A stretch of DNA of 64,000 nt from Chryseobacterium sp. G0201 (GTDB lineage: Bacteria; Bacteroidota; Bacteroidia; Flavobacteriales; Weeksellaceae). How positions within the stretch are numbered: position 1 is the stretch's first letter; the number at the start of each line of letters is the position of its first letter. The stretch is taken from assembly GCF_003815655.1 (NCBI RefSeq), contig NZ_CP033917.1, positions 3,410,001-3,474,000 on the forward strand, given 5' to 3'. Positions 18,728 through 26,679 of the stretch are shown here, piece by piece. The translations under genes were made by a program, and so were the position numbers. Below the pieces are notes generated by a model. That model saw only the letters and a list, made by a program, of their open reading frames with translations. It had not been told where the DNA came from and searched no databases.

Positions 18728-18779
18728 TCAGAAGAAAATAGTGTACGCATTAAATTTTTCAATCTTTAAATTCAATAGC

Positions 18780-19238
18780 ATGAAAATACTGATGGTCTGC
18801 TTGGGGAATATTTGCAGAAGTCCTTTAGCAGAGGGAATTATGAAATCTAAACTTCCTGAAAATTTCTTTGTAGATTCTGTAGGGACAATTTCAATGCACG
18901 AAGGGGAACATCCTGATAAAAGAGCTATAGAAACTGCGGCCAATCACGGTGTTGATATTTCAAAGCAAAGATCAAGACCCATTGCAAATTCAGATTTTGA
19001 AACTTTTGATAAGATCTATTGTATGGATACTCGGGTATATGAAGATGTGGTTTCAAAATCAAAAAATGAAGAACAGCGTCAGAAAATTTCATTATTTTTA
19101 GACAGTACAGAAAATAATCTTAAGAATTCTGAAGTTCCCGATCCGTATTGGGGCGGTATGAATGATTTTGAACATGTTTTTCAATTGATTGATAAAGGTT
19201 GCGATGCAATTCTCAATCAACTAAAAACAAACAATTAG
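18780..19238 (+). CDS. low-molecular-weight protein-tyrosine phosphatase
   Basis: 152 residues from the ATG at 18780. A longer form from 18741 would put 13 residues before the active-site loop strand. The P-loop CLGNICRSP (residues 7-15) gives the C-x5-R-S signature, and the general-acid Asp is in VPDPYWGG near residue 119. It removes phosphate from tyrosine residues; partners are unknown. No BY-kinase or capsule genes lie nearby. It precedes an RsmI-like methyltransferase by 39 bp, probably as one operon. Confidence 0.93.
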   Translation: MKILMVCLGNICRSPLAEGIMKSKLPENFFVDSVGTISMHEGEHPDKRAIETAANHGVDISKQRSRPIANSDFETFDKIYCMDTRVYEDVVSKSKNEEQRQKISLFLDSTENNLKNSEVPDPYWGGMNDFEHVFQLIDKGCDAILNQLKTNN

Positions 19239-19240
19239 CA

Positions 19241-19275
19241 ACAAACTTATAATTAATAACTCATAATTCTAATAA
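19241..19275 (+). repeat. period-7 AT-rich leader tract
   Basis: Five 7-mers in a row (ACAAACT, TATAATT, AATAACT, CATAATT, CTAATAA) end 2 bp before the ATG at 19278. They also repeat with a 14-bp period. Confidence 0.45.
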
Positions 19276-19277
19276 AA

Positions 19278-19976
19278 ATGCTTTTTTTACTACCGGCTTA
19301 TTTATCTGAAAATACTTCAATTAATCACTTTTCGCCAGTCTTGAAGGATTACATCATGCAGACGGACTATTTCTTCGTTGAGAACGAGAAGACTGCAAGA
19401 AAAGTTGTCAAATTCTTTGCTCCTGAGAAAAAACAGGCTGATCTGAAACTATTTTTATTAGATAAATATACAGAAAGTAAAGACATCAAAGAAGCTCAGG
19501 AATTGATGCTGAAAGGTCAGGATTTTGGATTACTTTCTGAAGCCGGACTTCCATGTATTGCCGATCCCGGCAACCTGATTGTGAAATGGTGTCACGAAAA
19601 AAACATTCGTGTTATCCCAATTTCAGGGCCTTCATCGATTATTTTGGCTTTAATTTCAAGTGGTTTTAATGGGCAGGAATTTAGTTTTAATGGATATTTA
19701 CCGATTGAAAAGGGCGAAAAGAAAAAGCAGATTTTACAGTTGGAAGGCTTAGTTCAGAGAACAGGATATTCACAAATCTTTATGGAAACTCCTTACCGAA
19801 ATAATGCCCTTTTTGAGGATCTGACTAAGTTTCTTTCTCCCAATACTAAGCTTTGCATCGCAGCGAATATCAACGATACTGAACATGAATTTATCAAAAC
19901 TAAAACCATTAAAGAATGGCAGAAACAAAAACCCGAACTGCATAAAATTCCGGCTGTTTTTGTTTTAGGTAAATAA
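19278..19976 (+). CDS. RsmI-like SAM-dependent methyltransferase
   Basis: 232 residues, tetrapyrrole-methylase fold. GLLSEAGLPCIADPGNLIV (about 83-101) and ISGPSSIILALISSG (about 114-128) are the SAM-binding segments of RsmI, the 16S rRNA C1402 ribose methylase. The protein is shorter than typical RsmI (about 280) and lacks the usual opening VATPIGNL, so it may be a Bacteroidota side branch with a different target. The start follows a period-7 tract. Confidence 0.8.
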   Translation: MLFLLPAYLSENTSINHFSPVLKDYIMQTDYFFVENEKTARKVVKFFAPEKKQADLKLFLLDKYTESKDIKEAQELMLKGQDFGLLSEAGLPCIADPGNLIVKWCHEKNIRVIPISGPSSIILALISSGFNGQEFSFNGYLPIEKGEKKKQILQLEGLVQRTGYSQIFMETPYRNNALFEDLTKFLSPNTKLCIAANINDTEHEFIKTKTIKEWQKQKPELHKIPAVFVLGK

Positions 19977-20048
19977 CTTTAACATGCGTTAACGTAAGCT
20001 TAGCATCATTCTTGTGTATTAAACAGCATAACATCAAAAAATTAAATT

Positions 20049-20426
20049 ATGTCTGAAAAAAAATTAGCAGGACTTTGGATCGACAGTGAGAAAGCTGTGG
20101 TAGTAAAAAATCATGATGCTCAAAATGCATTTAAGTTTTTCCTTTGCAACCCTGTAAAAGCTGAAATCCAACATGGGAATTCAAGCGAGAATGCGGGAAA
20201 CAACGCTGAGAGAACGAATAAAGTAAAATTCTTTAAAGAAGTAGAACACTTGCTTACCAATTCTCAGGAGGTTTATATTACAGGTCCCGGAAAAATTCAG
20301 GAAGAGTTAAAGCACTATCTTCATGATACAGCTCAATTCAAAAATCTGGATATTACTTTGGATACTGCGCAGCAGATGTCTGATGAACAGGTTTTAGAAA
20401 CGGTGAAAAACCATTTTAATGCTTAA
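20049..20426 (+). CDS. small eRF1-like (baeRF-type) domain protein
   Basis: 125 residues with no signal peptide. The opening KLAGLWIDSEKAVVV and the later VYITGPGKIQEELKHYL with QMSDEQVLETVKNHF resemble small bacterial proteins related to eRF1 domain 2, sometimes annotated as translational machinery or host-attachment-like proteins. The fold assignment is by eye and moderate. A perfect 8-bp palindrome CGTTAACG lies about 55 bp upstream (19987-19994). Possible stress or ribosome role; not shown by context. Confidence 0.6.
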   Translation: MSEKKLAGLWIDSEKAVVVKNHDAQNAFKFFLCNPVKAEIQHGNSSENAGNNAERTNKVKFFKEVEHLLTNSQEVYITGPGKIQEELKHYLHDTAQFKNLDITLDTAQQMSDEQVLETVKNHFNA

Positions 20427-20444
20427 GTTTTAAATTAAAAATAT

Positions 20445-20477
20445 AAAAACCGAATATTAATCAATATTCGGTTTTTT
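20445..20477. terminator. bidirectional terminator
   Basis: AAAAACCGAATATT and AATATTCGGTTTTT form a 14-bp stem between two converging genes. Confidence 0.9.
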
Positions 20478-20479
20478 GT

Positions 20480-21334
20480 TTATTTTTTTCTTCTTGCTTT
20501 CCATTTTCTCCAAAGGAAAATAAGTAGTGGAATTAATAAAAAGAAAGGCCAGAAAGAAATGATTCCGAGCACGAAGCTTACAAAACTATTCCAACCTTCG
20601 GTAATTGAATCTCCAAAACGGCTTCCAAAACCTATTTTCGAAGTAGCAGAACTTCTTACTTTTTCTTTATACAAGTTTAAATTTAAAGTGCTGTAATTCA
20701 CTCGGTCATCGATGAAACGAAGTCTGCCTTCCGAAACATCAATTTCATCTTCCAGGTCACGGATGTTTTCCTGAATTTCAAGAATATCCTTTGTCGTGGC
20801 TGCGCTTTTAAGCATATCTCTATACTTTTCAAGATAGATTTTCTTATTTGCTAATTTTATAGAAACGTCTGTATATTCTTCAGTGACATCATCGGATGAA
20901 ATGTTTTTAGACAAAACAGAACCCATTTCATCTGAAAATGAATTAATTAATGCATCAAAATTCTTGTGTGGGACACGAATTGTTAGGCTTAAATTTTCAT
21001 CAGTATCAGTGTTTCGAAATTCTTCTTTTTGAACATATGCTTGGTTTTTATTTAAAATTTCTGAAGTCTGATTCTGAGCTTTTTTAATATCTCCAACCTG
21101 AATTCTCATCTCACCACTTTTAATAATTTTCTTTGAAATTGTGTCAGCTTTTCTTGAAAAATCTGATTTTTCAGGTAGTAGTTTTTCAGAAATAGATTTT
21201 GGAGGTGCAACTTGATAGACTGATGATTTGTCTTCTTCTATAAAATCTATTGAGCTAGCGTTTAAAGATTGTGTTTCGTTTTTTTTACAATGAATAAGTA
21301 TAAAACAAAATAAAGGAATCAGTAATTTTCTCAT
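20480..21334 (-). CDS. DUF4349 lipoprotein
   Basis: 284 residues from the ATG at 21334. That start gives a clean lipoprotein signal ending ILIHC at residue 17; the longer form from 21460 would hide it. The DUF4349 region (about 70-240) has the segment IKSGEMRIQVGDIKKAQNQT, a beta region LSLTIRVPHKNFDAL, and a central coiled coil (about 180-225, DILEIQENIRDLEDEIDVSE). A C-terminal membrane helix and a basic tail (KWKARRKK) follow. Function of the family is unknown; it is probably an envelope-anchored protein. Confidence 0.85.
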   Translation of the reverse strand: MRKLLIPLFCFILIHCKKNETQSLNASSIDFIEEDKSSVYQVAPPKSISEKLLPEKSDFSRKADTISKKIIKSGEMRIQVGDIKKAQNQTSEILNKNQAYVQKEEFRNTDTDENLSLTIRVPHKNFDALINSFSDEMGSVLSKNISSDDVTEEYTDVSIKLANKKIYLEKYRDMLKSAATTKDILEIQENIRDLEDEIDVSEGRLRFIDDRVNYSTLNLNLYKEKVRSSATSKIGFGSRFGDSITEGWNSFVSFVLGIISFWPFFLLIPLLIFLWRKWKARRKK

Positions 21335-21492
21335 GAATAAGTTTTGATGAATCCTATCAAAAACTATGCTTAAAAATATAAATTGATGTGATATTTTCAA
21401 TAATTGATATGAATTTGTGAAAATATTTTGGTTTTGAAGGTTTTTATTTGTTTCAGTCATTAAAAAATCAAATTATTTTATATTTTTATTGA

Positions 21493-22560
21493 ATGAAAAA
21501 GAATCTTTTAGCAATTGTATTTTTTCCATTTTTAATATGCGCACAGGAAGTTCCGAAATTGACTGACGAAATGGCGATGAAATTAGCGGACAAACCCCTT
21601 CATTGCATTAATCAGGAATATCCGAATAAGACAGCACATATCATTAACAATGAAAAAGAAGTTCCTTTAACTCCAAAAGATCTGCATCCCAGTTTTTATG
21701 GCTGCTTCGACTGGCATAGTTCTGTTCATGCTCATTGGATGCTGACCAGATTACTAAAAACAAAACCAAACCTACCCAATGCAAAAGAGATTGAAAAGAT
21801 TCTTGATCAGTCATTTCAAAAAGAAAAGCTTCAGACAGAAGCAGATTATTTTACAAAATTTGAGTTAACAGCTACATTTGAAAGAACTTACGGATGGGCT
21901 TGGGTGTTAAAGCTTGATGAGGAATTAATGACTTGGGACAATCCAAAAGCAAAAATATGGCATCAGAATTTGAAACCTTTAACGGATAAAATTTTAAATT
22001 CCTGGAAGGCTTATTTGCCTAAACAAACGTACCCAAATAGAACCGGAGTTCACCCAAATACAGCTTTTGCAATGGTTTTTGCACTCGATTGGGCAAGAGC
22101 GACAGGTGATAAAGCTTTTGAAGCTCAATTAGTAGAAAAAGCAAAATATTTCTACTTAAATAATACCAGAACACCTGCTTATTTAGAGCCAGACGGTTCC
22201 GATTTCTTTTCGCCAAGTTTAGAAATAGCGGATTTGATGAGAAGAGTTCTTCCTCAAAAAGAATTTGTAAAATGGTTAAATAATTTCTACGAAAAACGAA
22301 GTGTAGAGAATATTGAAAAAATTCCTGTGGTAAGTGATTTGTCTGATTATCAAACGGTTCATTTGGTTGGACTTTCTTTCACTAAAGCTTGGTGTATGAA
22401 GGGAATTGCAAAATCTCTTCCCGACAATCATCCATTAAAAAAGGAATTCCAAAAAACTGCAACTATATTTTTAAATAATGGTCTTCCGCTTCTTTTCCAA
22501 GGGAATTATGGAGGAGATCATTGGTTGGCGAGTTTTGCAGTATATGCTTTGGAAGATTAA
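21493..22560 (+). CDS. DUF2891 secreted protein
   Basis: 355 residues with a short signal peptide (to about 17, ending ICAQ). The DUF2891 features are seen: HPSFYGCFDWHSSVHAHWML near residue 75, KFELTATFERTYGWAW near 120, an RTGVHPNTAFAM segment, and GNYGGDHWLASFAVYAL at the end. The repeated helix pairs look like an (alpha/alpha)6 barrel, as in some glycan-active enzymes, but no activity is known. Single gene facing an unrelated one. Confidence 0.85.
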   Translation: MKKNLLAIVFFPFLICAQEVPKLTDEMAMKLADKPLHCINQEYPNKTAHIINNEKEVPLTPKDLHPSFYGCFDWHSSVHAHWMLTRLLKTKPNLPNAKEIEKILDQSFQKEKLQTEADYFTKFELTATFERTYGWAWVLKLDEELMTWDNPKAKIWHQNLKPLTDKILNSWKAYLPKQTYPNRTGVHPNTAFAMVFALDWARATGDKAFEAQLVEKAKYFYLNNTRTPAYLEPDGSDFFSPSLEIADLMRRVLPQKEFVKWLNNFYEKRSVENIEKIPVVSDLSDYQTVHLVGLSFTKAWCMKGIAKSLPDNHPLKKEFQKTATIFLNNGLPLLFQGNYGGDHWLASFAVYALED

Positions 22561-22601
22561 GCCTTAAATATGGAAGATAGAAGTTTTTCACACTGCATAA
22601 A

Positions 22602-22629
22602 CTTCTCTCTTCCTGCATCCAGCTTCCAA
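22602..22629. repeat. period-7 tract (CTTCCAR type)
   Basis: Four 7-mers: CTTCTCT, CTTCCTG, CATCCAG, CTTCCAA. It lies between two converging genes and closely resembles the tract at 30077-30111. Confidence 0.5.
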
Positions 22630-22646
22630 CCTAAGAATAAAGATTT

Positions 22647-23120
22647 TTAGTACTTGATTCCCAGTTTTTTAAGTACAAAACTTAAAAGCCAGATAGGTCC
22701 GATTAAAAGAAATTGTAAGTCTTTTAAGAAAGATGGTTTCTTTCCTTCAATTTTATGCCCTACGAACTGTAAAATCCATGTAATGACAAAGACTGCAAGA
22801 AAAAACATCCATGATTTTTTTCCAAAAGTAACATTGGTTAATGATACAAAATGTTCCATTAAAAGCATAATGAAAACCATTATCAATGCAATTCTCCAGG
22901 ATAATCGGAAATAAAAAACAGTAACCAAAATTAATGCAATGAAACTTGCAACACTTAGAAAACCAAAGTATTTTAAATAGATATTCGGAGTTGGAATATA
23001 TGAGATAAAGCCTAAAATCGTCCAAAAAATCAAAGGAACACAAATCCAGTGAATCAGTTTATTGGTCGAATTTCTGTGGCTTTCGCCATATTCAGCAAGA
23101 AGTAAATCAATCTTTCTCAT
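22647..23120 (-). CDS. Mpo1-like (DUF962) membrane protein
   Basis: 157 residues with four hydrophobic segments. The opening LLLAEYGESHRNSTNKLIHW holds the conserved His that precedes the first membrane segment, and a second conserved His lies in FVGHKIEGKKPSFLKD; both fit the DUF962/Mpo1 family. The yeast member is an iron-dependent dioxygenase that alpha-oxidises 2-hydroxy fatty acids. Whether the bacterial protein does the same is inferred only. Divergent from the araC-type gene with 70 bp between them. Confidence 0.85.
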   Translation of the reverse strand: MRKIDLLLAEYGESHRNSTNKLIHWICVPLIFWTILGFISYIPTPNIYLKYFGFLSVASFIALILVTVFYFRLSWRIALIMVFIMLLMEHFVSLTNVTFGKKSWMFFLAVFVITWILQFVGHKIEGKKPSFLKDLQFLLIGPIWLLSFVLKKLGIKY

Positions 23121-23153
23121 AATAGGAATTTGTAAACTCCTAAATTAATAAAA

Positions 23154-23186
23154 TTTTGTAATCGCAAAGCAGATTGCTTACATTTG
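23154..23186 (+). promoter_or_regulatory. araC-type gene promoter with internal inverted repeat
   Basis: TTTTG at 23154-23158 and TACATTTG at 23179-23186, 20 bp apart, form a full Bacteroidota promoter. An inverted repeat AAGCA-gat-TGCTT (23167-23179) lies in the spacer. The ATG follows 4 bp after the -7 element, so the mRNA should be leaderless. Confidence 0.65.
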
Positions 23187-23190
23187 TGCT

Positions 23191-24036
23191 ATGTCTGCCT
23201 TAGAAAAATTTGGAGTAGAGATTTTTACACAACATAATATCTTCGAAAGAATATCTGTCGATAAGCCTTTCCGACCCGATAATCCTGCTTTTATTTTCAT
23301 TAAAACTGGGACTATAAAACTTCGTCAGCATTTCAGCGATCTTGAGCTTTCCGAGAATATGTTCATGGTTACGGATCCACAAACAATCTATGAAATGGTT
23401 TCTGTAAGCGATGATTTTCAGTCGAGAATGGTTTCTTATAAAAGAGAGTTTATTTCTGCTTTGTCATTGAAATTCAATAGATTAATTACGTATCGTTATT
23501 TTAGACAACAGATGAATATTGGTGTTCCTTTTCAACAGGATGAAATGGATGTTGTCTGGAAAAGTGTCAACTTTCTGAAATATATTCTAGATTCTCCAAC
23601 TGAAATGACCTACAAAAAAGAAATTGTAGAACATTTATTTTCAGTGTTTTGCTATCAAATGGCCGGTATTATTTCTAAAGAAGATAATAATTCTATGAGC
23701 CAGATGTCTAGACAGGAAGAAATCGTTTTTAACTTCCTTACAGATCTTGCGGAATACCATCTTACGGAGCGAACAGTTGAGTTTTATGCCGAACGTCAAT
23801 CGATTACAACCAGACATCTTTCTTCGGTGGTGAAGACCATTACGGGGAAGTCGGCAAGCCAGATCGTTGCTTTAATTGTAATCAATGAAGCTAAGGTTCT
23901 TTTAAACTCTTCAAATAAGCCTGTTTCAGAGATTTCATCAATTTTGGGATTTAGTGATCAGTACTCATTTTCTCACTTTTTTAAGAAACATTTGGAGGTA
24001 AGTCCAAGCCAATACAGAAATCAGTTCGAAAGTTAA
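23191..24036 (+). CDS. AraC-family transcriptional regulator
   Basis: 281 residues. The N-terminal part (about 15-95) looks like a cupin-type sensor. The C-terminal part (about 180-280) holds two helix-turn-helix motifs: SITTRHLSSVVKTITGKSA, then the second with VSEISSILGFSDQYSFSHFF, ending in SPSQYR. It is encoded 89 bp upstream of, and in the same direction as, a tolC/hlyD/MFS pump operon and probably controls it. Ligand unknown. No in-frame start besides 23191 fits, which agrees with a leaderless transcript. Confidence 0.92.
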   Translation: MSALEKFGVEIFTQHNIFERISVDKPFRPDNPAFIFIKTGTIKLRQHFSDLELSENMFMVTDPQTIYEMVSVSDDFQSRMVSYKREFISALSLKFNRLITYRYFRQQMNIGVPFQQDEMDVVWKSVNFLKYILDSPTEMTYKKEIVEHLFSVFCYQMAGIISKEDNNSMSQMSRQEEIVFNFLTDLAEYHLTERTVEFYAERQSITTRHLSSVVKTITGKSASQIVALIVINEAKVLLNSSNKPVSEISSILGFSDQYSFSHFFKKHLEVSPSQYRNQFES

Positions 24037-24067
24037 AATCCTACATTTGAACATCTTTTTCCAATTC

Positions 24068-24105
24068 TCAAACATTTGTTTGACTTTATAACCACCGTAA
24101 CTTTG
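24068..24105 (+). promoter_or_regulatory. pump operon promoter and candidate operator
   Basis: TTTG (24075-24078), a 19-bp gap and TAACTTTG (24098-24105) form a textbook promoter. A perfect inverted repeat TCAAACA-TT-TGTTTGA (24068-24083) covers the -33 box. A further ACATTTG lies 29 bp upstream at 24043. Confidence 0.65.
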
Positions 24106-24125
24106 TACTCGTAAAACAAGGTAAA

Positions 24126-25436
24126 ATGGTTAAGAATATAAAAACAGCACTATCACTCGTGATAGCATTATTTCCTGCGCTGTTTTTTTCACAAGAAATT
24201 AAACAGTTGACAGCGAATGAAGTTGCCGAACTGGCGGTACAAAATCATCAGCAATTAAAAATTTCGGCGCAGAATATCGACATTGCAAAGCAAAATACGA
24301 ATGTTACAAAGTTGCAGAAGTTGCCCACAATTACGGCTTCTACAAGTCAGTTTTATTTGGGAAATGTTTTAGCAATCGATAAAGATTTTTCAAATTCTAC
24401 AAATATTCCGATGCCTCATTATGGGAGTTCTTATGCGGTTCAGGCGACTCAACTGATCTTTAAAGGTGGATTGGTAAATAAGTCTATTGAATTGGCCGGA
24501 CTTCGTGAGCAATTATCAGAATTAGATTTAGAGAAAAACAAACAGGATGTAAAATTTTTAGTAATCTCTAATTATTTGGATGTTTATAAAATTTTAAATC
24601 AGCAATCAGTTTTTCAAAACAACAAAAAACTGGCTCAGGAACGTCTGAAAAACATTCAAAAATTCTATCAGCAAGGAATGGTTACCCGAAACGAGGTGAT
24701 CCGTGGAGAATTGGCGATCAAAAATTTGGATCAGGGAATTTTAACATTAGCGAACAACAAAAAAATACTTAATTATAATTTAAGTATCGCTTTAGGTTTA
24801 CCGTCTGATACTGAGATTATTCCGATCGAAAGTTTAACCAACAAAGAATCTGGAATCGGGATGGATTATTATTTTGATTTAGCACATAACAGTAATCCGC
24901 AAATGAGATCTGCAAAGACCAATATTGATGTTGCCGATAAAAACATAGAGATTATTAAAACCGATAAAATGCCTACAATAGCAGGTTTCGGAGGATATAC
25001 TTTACAAAGACCGATAACTACCAGAAATCCTGTCTTGGATATGTATTCCGGAGGTTGGCAGACTGGTATTTCTTTGAGTTATAATATTGATAATTTGTAT
25101 AAAACGAAAGAAAGAGTAAAGCTAGGAGAGTTACAGAAAAATCAGGCTAATGATGCCATGACGTTGGTTCAGCAAAATATTGATATGGGTGTGAATGCTG
25201 CGTATGTTAAATATCAGGAATCAATTCAACAGGCTGAAATTCTGAATGATGCTAAATTGTTAGCTGAAGAAAACTACAAAATTACAGAAGCTAAATATCT
25301 GAATCAGTTGGCTGTACAGGCTGAAATGATCGATGCTCAAAACCAAAAACTACAATCTGAACTGGATTTTGCGAATGCAGAGATTAACGTTTTGTATCAA
25401 TATTACAATCTTTTGAAATCTACAGGAACGCTTTAA
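24126..25436 (+). CDS. TolC-family outer-membrane efflux protein
   Basis: 436 residues with a signal peptide (to about 22). Two outer-membrane-factor repeats are seen: long helices with heptads, e.g. AVQNHQQLKISAQNIDIAKQ in the first half and AHNSNPQMRSAKTNIDVADK in the second. It should form a trimeric channel through the outer membrane and periplasm for the pump encoded by the next two genes, 25 bp downstream. Confidence 0.92.
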   Translation: MVKNIKTALSLVIALFPALFFSQEIKQLTANEVAELAVQNHQQLKISAQNIDIAKQNTNVTKLQKLPTITASTSQFYLGNVLAIDKDFSNSTNIPMPHYGSSYAVQATQLIFKGGLVNKSIELAGLREQLSELDLEKNKQDVKFLVISNYLDVYKILNQQSVFQNNKKLAQERLKNIQKFYQQGMVTRNEVIRGELAIKNLDQGILTLANNKKILNYNLSIALGLPSDTEIIPIESLTNKESGIGMDYYFDLAHNSNPQMRSAKTNIDVADKNIEIIKTDKMPTIAGFGGYTLQRPITTRNPVLDMYSGGWQTGISLSYNIDNLYKTKERVKLGELQKNQANDAMTLVQQNIDMGVNAAYVKYQESIQQAEILNDAKLLAEENYKITEAKYLNQLAVQAEMIDAQNQKLQSELDFANAEINVLYQYYNLLKSTGTL

Positions 25437-25461
25437 TTTTTTAAAACTGAAAATCAAGACA

Positions 25462-26589
25462 ATGGAAAACAAGGAACAAAATACTCAAAATATTGCGCCA
25501 CAAACGGTTCAGGCTCCTGAAAAACCAAGTGCAGCTCAAAAAAAGAAAGAAAATAAAAAGAATAAAATCAGAGCCATTATTTCAAATACGATCGTCTTTT
25601 TACTGATCGGTTTCGGACTGTTCTGGCTGGTACGGGAATATTTTCATATCGGAGACAAAACGTATACCGAGTCGGCTCAGGTAGAGGAATTTATCAACCC
25701 AATCAATACGAGAGTTTCAGCTTATATCAAAGAAATTAAATTTATTGAACATCAACCCGTAAAAAAAGGGGATACGCTGGCTATTCTGGATGATCGTGAG
25801 ATTATCACACAATTAGGACAGGCAGAAGCGGCGTATCAAAATGCTTTGGCACAACGTTCAGCGACTTCTTCTTCAGTCAATACCGTTTCCAATAACGTAA
25901 GTGTTATGGAATCTAATATTGCCGGAGCAAAAGCAAGACTTTGGAATGCCGAACAGAATTTAAACAGATATAAAAATCTTTTAACTGCAGAAGCGGTAAC
26001 AAGACAACAGTACGATCAGATAAAAACGGAATATGATGCTCAAAAAGCAGCGTATGAAACGTTGGTTAATCAAAAACAATCTGCCAATCTTTCAACTACG
26101 GAAGTTAAAAGCAAATTAGGGATCAATGATGCTGAAATCAAAAGAACAAAGGCTGCTTTGGATATGGCAAAGATCAATTTGTCTTATACCGTAATTACGG
26201 CTCCTTATGATGGCGTGATGGGAAGAAGAACGATCTCGGAAGGTCAGTTGATTCAACCGGGTCAGCAAGTTGCAACGATCGTTTTGAACGGTCAAAAATG
26301 GGTAACGGCTAACTTCTTAGAAAGCCAAATGCCAAGCATCAAGATCGGAGAGAAAATGATGATGACCGCAGATGCATTGGGCGGACAAAAATTTGAAGGA
26401 ACTGTAACGGCAATTTCTGCAGCAACAGGTTCAAGATATTCAAGTGTACCAACGGATAATTCTACCGGAAACTTTATTAAAGTTCAGCAAAGAATTCCTG
26501 TAAGAATCGAGTTTACGAATGCTAATAAAAAAGAAGATATCGCTAAACTGAGTGCGGGGATGAATATGAATATCAGTATTAATAAATAG
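25462..26589 (+). CDS. HlyD/EmrA-family membrane fusion protein
   Basis: 375 residues. A charged cytoplasmic tail is followed by one membrane helix (about 40-62), then a biotinyl-lipoyl-like domain, a coiled-coil hairpin (about 120-215), the mirrored lipoyl half with YTVITAPYDGVMGRRTISEG, and a beta-barrel. It bridges the inner-membrane pump and the TolC-like channel. The EmrA type is inferred because the inner-membrane partner is an MFS protein. Confidence 0.92.
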   Translation: MENKEQNTQNIAPQTVQAPEKPSAAQKKKENKKNKIRAIISNTIVFLLIGFGLFWLVREYFHIGDKTYTESAQVEEFINPINTRVSAYIKEIKFIEHQPVKKGDTLAILDDREIITQLGQAEAAYQNALAQRSATSSSVNTVSNNVSVMESNIAGAKARLWNAEQNLNRYKNLLTAEAVTRQQYDQIKTEYDAQKAAYETLVNQKQSANLSTTEVKSKLGINDAEIKRTKAALDMAKINLSYTVITAPYDGVMGRRTISEGQLIQPGQQVATIVLNGQKWVTANFLESQMPSIKIGEKMMMTADALGGQKFEGTVTAISAATGSRYSSVPTDNSTGNFIKVQQRIPVRIEFTNANKKEDIAKLSAGMNMNISINK

Positions 26590-26640
26590 TCAATTGTGAA
26601 TGGTGAAAAAGTTAATTTGAATAGGAAAATTCACAATTGA
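26590..26640 (+). repeat. 12-bp inverted repeat between pump genes
   Basis: TCAATTGTGAAT (26590-26601) pairs perfectly with ATTCACAATTGA (26629-26640). A third partial copy, CAATTCACAATC, follows. There is no T run, so it is probably not a terminator. Confidence 0.55.
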
Positions 26641-26679
26641 TTTATTGACAATTCACAATCAAAATAATTAATTATTAAC

